DNA from: Acanthococcus lagerstroemiae
Lineage: Eukaryota; Arthropoda; Insecta; Hemiptera; Eriococcidae
Length of the DNA stretch: 64,000 nucleotides
Assembly: GCA_031841125.1 (NCBI GenBank)
Contig: CM063112.1
Span: 17,944,603 to 18,008,602, forward strand
Direction of reading: 5' to 3'
This document shows, one piece after another, positions 11,136-21,994 of this stretch. Below the pieces are notes generated by a model. The model saw only the letters and a program-made list of their open reading frames with translations, did no database searches and was not told where the DNA came from. A program made the translations under genes and the position numbers. How positions within the stretch are numbered: position 1 is the stretch's first letter; each line of letters begins with the position of its first letter.

Positions 11136-11519
11136 CAGTGTTTCTTAACCTGTGGTTCGCGGACCCCGGGGGTCCACGAGTATGTGTATGGGGGTCCGCC
11201 GTCTTATCTACGGACATTTAAATAAATACCAAATAGTCTCGGAATCGCTACGCTTACTTAGCACTAATTTGAATAATTTAAGTTTAATTTATTTAATTTT
11301 AATTATTTTATTAATTATTTTAAGTCATTTTAATAGTGAAAATATTAATTTAAATTTTAATAAAATAATAAATTATATTATATTTAATTAGATATAAATT
11401 TGAACGGTTAATAAACAAATTGTCTGAAATTTATTCCTGTGTTTTTTTATTAAAGGGGTCCTTGAAATTGTGTTCGATTTTCTAGGAGTCCGTGGACTGA
11501 AAAAGGTTAAGAAACGCTG
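11136..11519. mobile_element. hAT-type MITE with 8-bp TSD
   Basis: Starts CAGTGTTTCTTAACCTGTGG and ends in the inverse (GGTTAAGAAACGCTG). Both termini lead into GTCCACGG/GTCCGCGG-like sequence. It is flanked by ATCTAGGC and ATCTAGGT, an 8-bp duplication with one mismatch, as expected for hAT insertions. The middle (11265-11400) is almost pure A/T. Confidence 0.85.
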
Positions 11520-11854
11520 ATCTAGGTGAGTATCAGAAATTCACGTAAGTCCATTAGTGTATAACATGATATAGTAATAATAACCAATAAGTAGACCTGC
11601 AGCCCATCAAAGTTTTCAGAGTTAAGGTCACAGGATTTTTTATTTATCGACGTGGTCATTTTTTATCTGGAACTCCTATACGTCACTGTTTTAATATTTT
11701 ATGTTATTTAATGGCTACACTGATTCAATAAACGTCATACAGAACACCATCCGGTTTCAAAATATTACGATCAACTAAAGTACATCCAGTTGATGAAGAT
11801 ATGTGAATATTGTTATCAGTTTACAATTTTCAAGTTTATAGCCTTGGTCTCTCT

Positions 11855-12101
11855 CAGGGACGAAAATAAGGAGGCACGGAGGGCAGCTTGCTTCAAGCCT
11901 CCACCGGAGTTGAGAAATTTTAGTAGATGGATCAAAAATTGGAAAAATCCAACAAGTCAAAAGAGGGTTTTTCTGTTTTTTTGTTGTTTTTTTGTTTTTT
12001 TTTAGCCTATACAAAATTTGATAGTTAGGAATTTTGAGTAGAGTCAGTTGGGAATTTAACAATTTTTGCCTCTCCTGAAAAAACATTTCGCTGCGTCCCT
12101 G
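11855..12101. mobile_element. MITE with CAGGGACG termini
   Basis: Starts CAGGGACGAAAATAAGG and ends CTGCGTCCCTG. Flanking 8-mers GTCTCTCT and GTCTTTCC match at 6 of 8 positions. The interior (CAGTTGGGAATTT, CCAACAAGTCAAAAG) relates it, inverted, to the elements at 14785-15010, 26590-26890 and 38081-38335. Confidence 0.7.
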
Positions 12102-12109
12102 GTCTTTCC

Positions 12110-12985
12110 GTTCTCCGGCATGTAATATGCGATACCGAAAAAAGTGGCAACAAATATGCTATTGGTAAGTATTGAAGCATAGTATTATTATTAACATTCT
12201 CATTAAAATTATTCTTTATATGTTTATAATCCGCCTTTAACGTCATTTTTTTTACGCCGTGGTCAAACAGATGTTCTCTTCGCCGTGGCCTGCTCGATTT
12301 TTCATGCCCACGGAGATGAAATTGGTGTCCACGGTATAGAGTTGTTCCTTAAAAATACCATCATTCATTTTCTAATTTAGGTATCGTCCAATAACGACGA
12401 GTTTGAATTGAATTAAAAGGTATATTACTAAAACTGTAAAAGGTACAGCATCAGCACCCTCAACATCCCCACAGAGCAGGAAGAAAGGAGAGAACCCTGG
12501 GCAAAGTTACGTATAATTTTGAATTTAAAGTCGGTGACGGCCAAAAGAGGTGGATACCATATTTCTAACGCCCCTGGATCCGCCGAAAGGGGCCGAGACC
12601 AAACACTTTATATGTATATATATATTGGAGATTACTGTCCGTTAATAACTTCTGAAGGGGGCACAGCTATCAAATTTCAACATATATGAAGAAGTTCAGT
12701 GTGAAACACTTCCGAAACATCCAAGTCGGGAAAAAAATTACAATACGCTATCGTGTTTTTCTTGTGTGAAGGAAAAATGTGTACATGTTTTTAAACTAAA
12801 CGGTCAAGTACGAGGAAGACGAGGATTTGCCTTTAGAACGAGTACATCTGAAGAGGGGCACCAAATAATTCACCGATTAGAAACCCGCAAACTCGTCAAA
12901 GAGCTTATAAATTTTCCATACACAGCGATAAATTCTAAGACTACTGATTATTCATGATTCACGAATCACGTTTTGATGCTACGAC
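12110..12985. other. Intergenic, nothing recognised
   Basis: AT-rich sequence with a short TATATA microsatellite near 12615. A 63-codon frame at 12766-12957 resembles no known protein. Confidence 0.35.
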
Positions 12986-12991
12986 CGTCAT

Positions 12992-13548
12992 TCCAGAAGT
13001 AAGGTCACACTGTCTGTAAAAGACTCAAAACACAATCGAAACACTTCGGACAAAAAGGAGTTTATCCGTTAAGAAATTTGCTATTCTTCTACATAATCCC
13101 GCAAGATCCAAACATTTGTTGAATCGGTACAGCAAGTTTTTCTATTCCGGAAGAGGAACATGAGCCGTCCAATTTTTAGTAAATTTCCTCGATCGCGTTG
13201 CGCAGTTCATCTTCATTTGCAAAGCACTGACCTCTAAGTTCGTTTTTTAACCTCGGAAACAAATGGAAATCGGAAGCAGGCAAATCTAATGGGAAAACGT
13301 TCCACCTCAGATCCTCAAGGAGAGAATCAACGAGTTGGGAGCTACGCGCCGGTGCCTTGTCATGAAACCACACTTGATGCCACTGCAAAAATCCAGGGCG
13401 TTTTTTTAAATATATATAACAGATGGAGCCAAGATAACATATCACCATTTCGTGATAAATGTAGAAAAATAGCAAATTTCTTCACTAACCCGAAGTGTTT
13501 CGATTCTGTTTTGAGTCTTTTACAGACAGTATGACCTTACTTCTGAAA
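12992..13548 (-). mobile_element. Deleted mariner-like element
   Basis: The terminal inverted repeat is about 57 bp: AGAAGTAAGGTCACACTGTC at the left and its inverse at 13490-13548, both running into AAAGACTCAAAACA and ending at CACTTCGG. A third copy of the outer 30 bases lies at 13952-13982, so the original element may have extended to 13982. The interior holds only the C-terminal third of a transposase. Confidence 0.8.
13160..13400 (-). pseudogene. Mariner transposase C-terminal remnant
   Basis: Reads VWFHDKAPARSS, then LRWNVFPLDLPASDFHLFPR, then ELRGQCFANEDELRNAIEE. The HD and SDFHLFP motifs are the last two Asp regions of the mariner D,D34D triad. The spacing between them is 29 residues instead of 34, because the usual PYSPD stretch is shortened. 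The N-terminal DNA-binding and first catalytic regions are absent. It cannot be active. Confidence 0.85.
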
Positions 13549-13985
13549 TTTCTGGTAACAGAGTGCTCACACATGCACCGCAACGGTGTCGTCAGTGAGA
13601 CCATCTGATAAGAGGCTGCTTCGTTCTTCATCATACGTGTCTACTCATCCTTCATTAAAAAACGTTTAATCATTTTTAGACGTGACAGCGTGTAATGATA
13701 TTATTACTACCGTACACTGCTGACATCTAGAATAAATTTCTACACCTGGCACCTTTTCAGCATTTAAAAATTTTATTACAGCGATCGCAATCACGGAAAT
13801 TGGACGGACCGCAAGTCTTCGCATTCATCGTTGTCCTCAATTTTACACAATAATGGTACCGAATGTTAACTGCACGCTGGTGCACTCTGTTCACAAAAGC
13901 TTACCAAGCATTTTCATTCTCACTTAACTCAGTCGTACCACTTCCCTAGTGTTTTACAGACAATGTGACCTTACTTCTGAAACGA

Positions 13986-14765
13986 CCTACATAGAATTAC
14001 ATAAACGTGTTCACTAATTACACTACACAACAATTGAGATGTTTTAAAAAAACAATGACATGAGAATATAATATGATTCTACAGGTATTTTGAACGAGCA
14101 GTTTAATGCCGATATGTTGATTTTTCGATTATAGTTCATTTTCCCCCCTATTGGGATATGGAACGGAATGTAGGAGCGCTAATGTGCACCACTTAGTAAA
14201 AAGTTGAATGATCATGGAGAGAAACAACATTGCAGTAAATGGGAAATAGGGGTTTTTCAAAAAATCATTATAAAATAAAAAAACGACGGACATGCTTTAA
14301 ATTTGAACTACAGAGAGCTACATACTCGAACTTGCGATTAAGAATTTAAAATGTCAGATAACAAAATTAATAGAAGTGCGGCGAAGTAAGAAATGAGATA
14401 GGTACTTTATCAGTTGCCGGCGCGAGCGTCTTTATCCCCCCCCCCCATGATCACTCAATGAGGGTTCACAAAACATCGGCTGGATGTCAGCCACTTTGAT
14501 TTCGAGTCCCAATCTCCTATTTTAAATGCAAATTTTAGTATCATCAAGGAGATATCATTAATTAAACAGCTATATGGCCGTTCAGTATTGTTATCAGATA
14601 GTATCAGCGTAGCTATTTGAGGACCACAAAAAAGGAATAAAAAAAGGAAAATTTGATAAAATTTCAATTTTGATTATGACGAGAGGTTTTTGAGAAAAAT
14701 AGTCAACGCCATCATATTCGGCATTTGAAATACAGCAAAATCATATTATCTCATCTGGGACGTAC
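13986..14765. other. Intergenic, nothing recognised
   Basis: AT-rich DNA with one poly(C) tract near 14437. No supported gene or paired termini. Confidence 0.35.
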
Positions 14766-14774
14766 AGAGTTTCT

Positions 14775-15012
14775 CCTGGCGGGGGGATAGTGGAAGTCCC
14801 AACTGACTCAACTCAGAATTCCAAAATATCGAAGCAAAAGAAGAAAAAACTTTTGACTTGTTGGATTTTCCCAACTTCTCAACTCAATTCCCAAGTATAT
14901 CAAAGAAAAGGATGAAAAAAAAGAGGGAAAAAATGTAAAATTTCCCAACTGCTGAGTGCAGATTTTTTACAGGGAGGTAAGTTGTCCCCCTACCCCCTAA
15001 CGGTACCACCCT
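14775..15012. repeat. CCCAACTGACTCAACTC family, copy
   Basis: Begins near a poly(G) run and carries GTCCCAACTGACTCAACTCA, CTTGTTGGATTTTCCCAACT and ATTCCCAAGTAT. It matches 26590-26890 and 38081-38335. Boundaries are approximate. Confidence 0.65.
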
Positions 15013-15650
15013 GAATCTCATCCCATTATCTTTTATGCTGTTGTTATCTATTAATGACGTTTGTTCGGTTATTATATATACTACTTAGATAGTTGTTCTC
15101 AATAAGGTGCGAGACATTTGTTTCTTTATTTTCGAAATATATGAGTTCCTCAAACCGCTGACTTCAATAATTCCAAAAAACGTGGTTTTTCAAAAGCATG
15201 CACCTCCCAACCTCGGGTATCAAGTAACCGCTTGTGCTTTCAAATTAAATTAAGTAAGCACAATTTATAAACTGTATATATTATTATGTACTTATTTGAG
15301 CATTTATTTCTTTGTCGTGGTTGAGAAATATTGCCATGGCGTGGAACTTCCTTTGTCGTGGCTAATAAATTTTAGAAAATGTCCCTACCCCTCCCCTGGG
15401 GACGATGACTTGAGCACAACATCAAGAATGTTGTTGTCTAGGATACATATTAAAATTTCTTGAAAAACACATTTTCCAGTCTCAGTTTTTGAATACCTGA
15501 AATACTAAGTTGTTTTCAGGATCACCAACGTAGCTCTCGGGCAGACACCAAAAGGCCCTAAACGTAAAATGATGAACGATTCTTTCGCGACTTCAACTCA
15601 TTTCTACATTTATCAATATTAGCGAAGACGAAAATTGAAAGGCAATCTAG
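15013..15650. other. Intergenic, nothing recognised
   Basis: AT-rich sequence without paired termini or coding signal. Confidence 0.3.
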
Positions 15651-15654
15651 TGAA

Positions 15655-16278
15655 TCAGAAGCACCCCCGCTCCGGCTGTTTCGTCTGCTTCAATTTTCCA
15701 TTCAACCGATTGAAAATCATCGCGTTAAATAAGCACGCCTTGGAAATACATGTATAGGAAGAGGGTAGCTGGTTGTCATATTGTCCCCGTACATGGCTGC
15801 TGTACATAGGGGTGCTGCGTGTGTACACACACACTCGAGAGCAAAATCTAATCGCTCTAATAATACAAAAAATAAAAGGCGTTTTCCCTTTCAACCGGCC
15901 AACAAGTTGAAACATTTTTCTGGTTTGATTGTCTATTAATACCAGACGTTGGAGACATTCGTAATTGGGGGTTGAGTTTCCAATTCGCACGTCTTCATTC
16001 GGAGTTCGACAAATGAAAGAGCCGATCGTCGAATGGGGTGCAACAGAAATATTAATCTTTCGGTCGGAGCATTTCTTTTTCGAGCTGGTAGTGAAGTGCA
16101 TTTTCAAAAATTGTAATGAGTTCGAAGCGACGTTCATTTGCTCGGAAGGTAGCGGCCGCGCGAGTGGTGGAGTGAGGGAAGGTCGTTCACCTGTTGGAAA
16201 TTCCTCAGTTGGGAAGTTCAAAGTGAAATGGGGAATTTTTAAATAGTTAATAAATACGCGAATGCATAAGATGGTCAC
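15655..16278 (-). other. Unrecognised 207-codon open frame in GC-richer DNA
   Basis: An uninterrupted frame on the minus strand, Ser/Pro/Arg-rich, with no motif I recognise and no splice or polyA context that stands out. A 93-codon frame overlaps on the other strand. The region (15650-16250) is richer in CG than its surroundings, and that alone lengthens open frames. I lean toward chance or non-coding DNA. Confidence 0.15.
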
Positions 16279-16280
16279 AA

Positions 16281-16790
16281 TAGTCTACAAAATAAACCAT
16301 CAAAATTCGGCTAAAAATGCAAAAAATGAGGCAGATATGAAACTTGGGTAGATGGTTCCTCGTCTCTCCCAGATCCCCCGAGAATTCCTTAAAAGTATGG
16401 AGGGGGAGTAAATTTGAGTTCTGGACAATATCTCGTTTCCCACCGACCGTACTGAAAAAATGTTTACAACAGAACAGAAGAGGACTGAATTTTCCACAAA
16501 AAAGACTCGGTACAATTTTCGCATAGAATCAAAAGTTTTGCCAAAAATCGAATTTTAAATTATACGTGGTATCCTCAAACAAGAAATAATAACTGTAGTA
16601 CATCACTCTCGACCATCCTTATCATTATTAAAGTACTAAAAACAATAACGTGCATACTTATATCAATTGCAGGCCAATATTCAACAAACGGGAAACGGAA
16701 AACAGAAAAAAAAATCTAGCGCACCTGGGGCACGCGATTTTTTATTTTCTCGCCTGGTACAAATACAAAAATTTTAAATAAGGAACCTTG
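16281..16790. other. Intergenic, nothing recognised
   Basis: No repeat or gene supported. Short open frames on both strands are not convincing. Confidence 0.3.
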
Positions 16791-16795
16791 GAGCC

Positions 16796-17398
16796 ACGGG
16801 CGGAAATAGAGCGAAAACTTGGGGGGGCTGAAGCCCCAGCGCCTAAAATCTTTTATGAGGAGCGATTTTCCAAAACGGCCTCTGTCCAGTTTTATATTTT
16901 TTTCACGGGGAAGAAAAAACTTGTTCTATCCTTATATTACATCTACATGTCACGGTTGATAGTCGGGTTGCCTAGTAGAACACTTACAGGAATTTATCTC
17001 GTTGAAATATTGAATGTACCTTGTACAGGAGACGCGAATGACAGTCGCAAAGTGGGGGATCTCCTGGTTAGAGGCCGTTTTGGAACAACATTTTTGAATT
17101 ATTAGTTTTGGTTTGGCACAAAATTAGACATACTGTGTCTTTCAGTAGGTTCTAATTCATAAAATTCTCAAGATAATGTCGACTCCTCTATCGTGATAAA
17201 AATATGTGGACAGAGACCGTTTCGGAAAAACTTTTTTCTTCTCTTTGCTTTTTGGCTTCTTACGTACGTTAGATTCGCGATATCGTGATTTTGTTCGGGC
17301 CAGCATATGTATTACTAGATTCCTCACCAGATGGCGCTATAAAACGATTTTCCGAAAAAATGGACAGAGGCCGTTTCGGAAAATTGCTCCTCATATAT
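16796..17398. repeat. Inverted-repeat segment at the head of the dispersed repeat
   Basis: It begins with CACGGGCGGAAATAGAG and a poly(G) run. The same start, inverted, closes a repeat at 20682 (CTATTTCCACCCATG). GAGGAGCGATTTTCC with CGGCCTCTGTCCAG at 16856-16892 is repeated inverted at 17362-17396. A shorter version of the same phrase is at 17204-17228. Confidence 0.5.
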
Positions 17399-17399
17399 A

Positions 17400-18480
17400 A
17401 AAATGAATGTATGTTTGTCTGCCTGTCTGTGTAAGGTATGTCCTTCATATTTCCATGGAAATTTCTACTAACAGCACGGCTGCAGACTTTACTACACTTT
17501 TCATCCAATCGCCATGAAATTTTAAGAAGTTGTTCAATACACTTCAGCGAAGTTCTTTGGGGAGGGGGGGGGGCAGTAGTAGGGGGTATGCTCCCCCTGA
17601 CACGCTCTTGTTACTGTGACGTCATACTACTGAGTATACTTAAGCGAAAACCGTGCCTCAGCGGTTGACATTTTCATGGAAATTTCTATTAATAACATGG
17701 TTGCAAACTGCACTTGTTTCCTGATGCAGAGACACGTATTGTAACATTTTACATGCGTTCGTACCCTATTAAAAAAAATTTCCATGAAAATTTGTATTGA
17801 CAACACGACTGCAGACTGTAGTCGCGCAGGGCGCAGCAAAGATCAAAATCAATGAGCACATGGCTGTAAGAAAAATAAATTTCCATGGAAATGTCAGCCA
17901 CTGAACTGAATTGTCATTGTCACCATGAAGAGCTAAATCATACGAACTGGCTTTGTGTCGAGGGGCATGGTACAGTTTTCGCTCAAGTACACCCATGGTT
18001 GGAAGAGAATGGAAATATTAACCGCTGAACTGAATTGTCACCATGAACAGCTAAAGAACTGAGAGCTGAACTGAGCTGGAAATGAGAAGAGAAAAGAAGA
18101 AGAACTGTAGCCGCGTAGGTCGCAGCAAAGATCAGAATCAATGAGCACATGGCTGGAGTTACGGTTTTCGCTCAAGTATATCCATGGTTGGAAGAAAAAT
18201 AAATTTCCACGGAAATGTCAACCACTGAATTTGTGTCGGAGAGCCTGTCAAGGGGACCTCACGACTGTCGTTGTTGTGCTTATTTTCGCCTATCCATGGA
18301 AATGAAGAGAGAGAGAGTACACCCGGTCACAACTGTTGCTGTTATGAAGGCTCATATTATGTATGTAAGGTACATGGAACGGTATTTTTAGTTTTACAGT
18401 TTTCTATTGTTATTGCCTTTCAACCTAACAAAGTGAAAAGTATTATTTACAATGCTACGAGCCACGAGATATAATCTTTC
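17400..18480 (+). repeat. Dispersed repeat family (AAATTTCCATGGAAAT), copy 2
   Basis: Starts with ATATATAAAAATGAATGTATG and a GTCTGCCTGTCTG stretch. It then has several partial repeats of CCATGGAAAT, GTCGCGCAGGGCGCAGC and AATGAGCACATGGCTG. It is the longest of three copies. A Helitron-type origin is possible by analogy, but no diagnostic sequence is seen. Confidence 0.65.
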
Positions 18481-19153
18481 ACAACGAAGCTGTAATGCAA
18501 TAGACTTCGCAATATTGCGAATCAATTCAACCCATTTTCAAAATTTTGGGACTTACGTTGTTTCAGAACCATGTGGTTCAATTGTAAATGGGAGACTTAA
18601 AAAGGAGTAAGACACATGTGTGGCATTCGTTGATACTGAAAAAGCTTTCGACAATGTTAAATGGGATAAAATGTTTGATATTCTAAAAAGGATAGGAATA
18701 AAGAAGAAAGTCAAGTTATTTTAAACTTATATAACATACAGAAAATTACATTAAGAATAGAAGGAGAGAAATGGGGGGGGGGCAAATATGGAAAAAGGTG
18801 TAAGGCATGGGTGCTCCTTATATCCAATATTATTTAATTTGTGCTTAGAGTGGGATATAAAAGAAATAAAAAGAACAATTTGAAGCAGGTGTAACCATAC
18901 ATGGAGAGCGAGTAAAGATGTAAGGAAGCTCAGGTTTGCAGATGATATCGTCTTATTAACTGAAAGAAGTACTGATTTAGAAAAGATTTTAAATAGAATG
19001 GAGAAGATTTTGAGTTAGAATATTGTATGAAAATATTAAAAAAAATAAAACTTAAGTGATGGTATGTAATCGATGTGAACATGATAGCTTAAAATAAAAA
19101 TTGTTCAGGGAAAAATTGAGGAAGTAAGCGAATTTTGCTACATCAGGAGTAAA

Positions 19154-19372
19154 ATGACAAAAGGTGGAAGGAGTAAAAGGGATATTAGTAGTAGAATAGC
19201 CCAAGCTACATTAGAAGTTTATCGAAAAAGTAATTTATTCAAATCAAGAACAAATCTGAAAATCAAAAAATTATTTTTGGAAACTTATGTTTGGGGTGTA
19301 GCGTTGTATGGATGTGAAATTTGGACCATAGGAAAACCAGAGAAGAGGAGGATCGAAGCTTTGGAAATGTGA
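19154..19372 (+). pseudogene. LINE reverse transcriptase C-terminal fragment
   Basis: A 72-codon frame of the connection region downstream of the RT fingers and palm (RDISSRIAQATLEVYRK, YGCEIWTIGK). It is part of the decayed LINE at 18600-20150 and is not an independent gene. Confidence 0.75.
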
Positions 19373-19464
19373 TGCTGTAGGCGGATACTTAATATTAAGT
19401 GGACGGATAAGGTAAGAAATGAGGAAATAAGTAACAGACTAGCAGGGAAAATAGATATTTGGAA

Positions 19465-19872
19465 CAGTCCCATAGCCATGGGAGGGAAACTGGTACTGAG
19501 CCCCCTCTAAAGGTATCTTGAGCCCCCCTAGGCAAAGGTACCACCATTTTAAAAAAATCATCATTACGCTGAACTAGAAAGAAAGACGGGATGAAGAGAA
19601 TTAATATCACAGAAATATTTTAAAATTTAGAACAAAAACTTGGTTAACTAATTTGAAACTCTTGGGTTGGGAATGGTATTTGTATGTAATGGCCCCAGTT
19701 CACTCTCGGTAAATTACCCGAGCCTGTTTGGACAACGATGCGAGACATCTATTGAAATAAAACATGAAACCCACGAACGCTTTTCTTTTGGCTTGTAAAA
19801 AAATATATCGGCCTCAGCCTCCCAAAAGGTTCATAGAGCCCCACCCATACATAAACTCTGGCTACGAGGCTG
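19465..19872. mobile_element. hAT-type MITE inserted in a LINE
   Basis: Starts CAGTCCCATAGCC and ends GGCTACGAGGCTG. It is flanked by ATTTGGAA and ATTTGGAT (7 of 8 identical). 19480-19625 matches 29860-30005 inverted (GGTACCACCATT, ATCATTACGCTGAAC), so it belongs with the element at 29508-30026. Confidence 0.85.
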
Positions 19873-20479
19873 ATTTGGATTTGTTTGAAGATGAGGAATC
19901 ATGATAAACTAATAGGGCATAACTTAAGGCACCCAGAAATAATATTACTCCTGCTAGAAGGAAGGGTGGAAAGAAAGAATTGAGTAGATCGGCAAAGATT
20001 CCAATATGTTCCAGAGATAATCGAGGATATCAAATATAAGAGTTATTTGGAAATAAAAGAACTTGCACAAGATAGGGAGAAATGGGGAGTTGCATCAAAC
20101 CGGTCGTAAGACTGATAACCGTCTTATCATCATCATCATTATATCATACTAAACATGTTCTGGTTTTATTTTGAATTTGTAGAAAGATCTGTAGTCATTA
20201 TTACGTGGAATGAAAGGAGCAAAATGTTGATTTACGCAGGTATTTCCTTTTGACTAATGCTTTGGAAAAAAGATTCTCAAACAGCTTTAAACTTTGTACT
20301 TAACTTACTTTGGGCACTCACACACATCTACCCTGGTCTTTTTCGTTATCAGTGGAATCACGATTAGGCTCCTCTACACTCTTTATCCCTCGAAATTGGA
20401 GGGCGATAGTATTGAAAGTATTGAACTCACTTAAACCAACTCACTTAAGGCCACGGTCTAGAGTTACTTTATAACAATC

Positions 20480-20700
20480 CAAAAATCATACCCCACAAAA
20501 AAAAAAAAAACTTGGAAAATATTTTTTTTTCTTTGTAATACTTCTTTTGTAAAAAAAAAAAAAAAGGACAGCATTACAAACGATAATAAAGGTTCACGTA
20601 TAGTTTTACAATTTTCATTTTGGGGGGCTAATTTTGAAACTGGGGGGGCTTAGCCCTCCTAGCCCCTCTATTTCCACCCATGCTTTGAGCCCCCCCCCCA
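20480..20700. repeat. Homopolymer-rich repeat terminus
   Basis: Two poly(A) runs, then TTTTGGGGGGCTAATTTTG and AGCCCCTCTATTTCCACCCATG, then a poly(C) run. The CCACCCATG end matches the inverted start at 16796. Confidence 0.5.
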
Positions 20701-20960
20701 CACATAAAATATCCAATAAGTGCCGATAAGTGTGAGAAATTTGAATTTAAAAAATATATATATGGATTTTTCTATCTGGTGCAATGGACCAGAAGAAAAA
20801 CTCAGCCTGATGGTGCACGTACTCTAGTGCAACTGGACTTTCGCCGGCCTTGAGCGCACCTACCATGCAAGAAAAGTTGATATTTTGAATGTAAAAGAAT
20901 ATTCCGATAGTCAAAACAAATGATAGTTAAAATTACCAATAAAAATTATCGATCTGCATA

Positions 20961-21832
20961 TTATTATTATTATTATTGCTTTCTGATGTACAACTTAATA
21001 GTAATAATATTCCACAATTCTTACTCTATGTTTACATAGTACATAATATAACTACCACTGCATCACTCCTACTGTGACACTAGGAGTATTTATTCCCATA
21101 TCGGGAGAAAGCTGCTCTCAGCCTTTGCCATTCCAACCTATCTGTGGCCACCCTGTGGAACATTTTGTGTCCTAGCATTTTACTAAAATCGTCCGCCCAC
21201 CTGATTCTTTGCCCCCCCCCATTCCTTTTTTCCTGCCGTAGATACCAAAATGTACATTTTCTTCCCCATTTTTTGCCTCCCCTTGCCAAGTGTCCTGCCC
21301 AGTCCCATTTCCGATTTAGGCATGTTTCCACCATATTATGATTTCCCCCTAGCCATTTTTTGATGTTCCTAATTCTAGTTCTTTCATTTTGTTTAATCTT
21401 AAGCATGGATTTTTCCATTTTATTCTGGGTTACTTGTATCCGATCTTTATCTTTTTCTTTTAAAGCCCAGGTCTGCGATCCATAGCAGAGGACTGGTACC
21501 ACGCATGAATTGAAGACTTTGCTTTTTATTTTAGCGTTTAACTTACTTTTGAATATTTTCTTTAGACTCCAAAATTTTCTCCAGCTTAGGCTAATTCTTC
21601 TTTTTACTTCCTTCCCTCTTCCGTCCACAAAGCTGATTATCTGCCCCAATTAAATAACGTCCTCCACCTTTTCTATGCTTTTTCCCTCTATTTTTATATC
21701 TTCTTTATATCCAACGTTTGCAATAATCTTTGTTTTTTCCATGCTAATTTCCAGCCCCGCCTTTACCCCCTCCTCGCTTAATTCTCGAATCATCTCTTCT
21801 AGTTCTTCTCTTGTGCCGGCTATTAAAACTAC
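20961..21832 (-). mobile_element. 5'-truncated RTE-like LINE with target-site duplication
   Basis: A minus-strand LINE tail with an AAT-type 3' microsatellite at 20961-20980. It is flanked by ATCGATCTGCATA at 20948-20960 and again at 21833-21845, a 13-bp target-site duplication. It carries the end of the palm domain and the C-terminal half of the reverse transcriptase. Same family type as the LINEs at 26896-29420 and 51235-52550. Confidence 0.9.
21080..21832 (-). pseudogene. LINE reverse transcriptase C-terminal part, one stop codon
   Basis: Two adjoining frames are separated by a single stop at about 21650. Upstream is VVLIAGTREELEEMIREL with GLEISMEKTKIIANV, the thumb entry. Downstream is LGQIISFVDGRG, then CYGSQTWALK, WAGHLARGGKKWGRKC and GGGQRIRWADDFSKM. 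The stop falls where related elements have Tyr in YLGQ. Apart from this, the C-terminal 250 residues are readable, so the insertion looks fairly young. Confidence 0.85.
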
Positions 21833-21994
21833 ATCGATCTGCATAATTGGTAATCAAAACAATTAATAATTCATTACCCGTCAAAATCATCGATGATCTG
21901 AATAATCGATAATCGAAACTATCGATAATCAAACTTTCTTAAAATAAAGAGATTATTAATAAAAAAAATCGAGAATTGGAAAATCAATTAAAAG

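Larger units (their letters stand above)
18600..20150 (+). mobile_element. Decayed RTE-like LINE
   Basis: Reverse-transcriptase motifs are in order, but in shifting frames: FVDTEKAFDNVKW (18630-18670), a VRHGCSLYPILFNLC block (18800-18845) and FADDIVLLTE (18937-18965). At 19154-19372 an intact frame gives the C-terminal YGCEIWTIGKPEKRRIEALE region, close to BovB/RTE-type elements, followed by MWCWRRILNIKW after one stop. The 3' end (19873-20150) ends in TCATCATCATCATTATA. A hAT MITE is inserted at 19465-19872. Confidence 0.8.

Noticed and set aside
15655..16278. A 207-codon gene on the minus strand
   Set aside because: No motif, no splice or polyA support, and a GC-richer background that favours long open frames. 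Listed only with low confidence.
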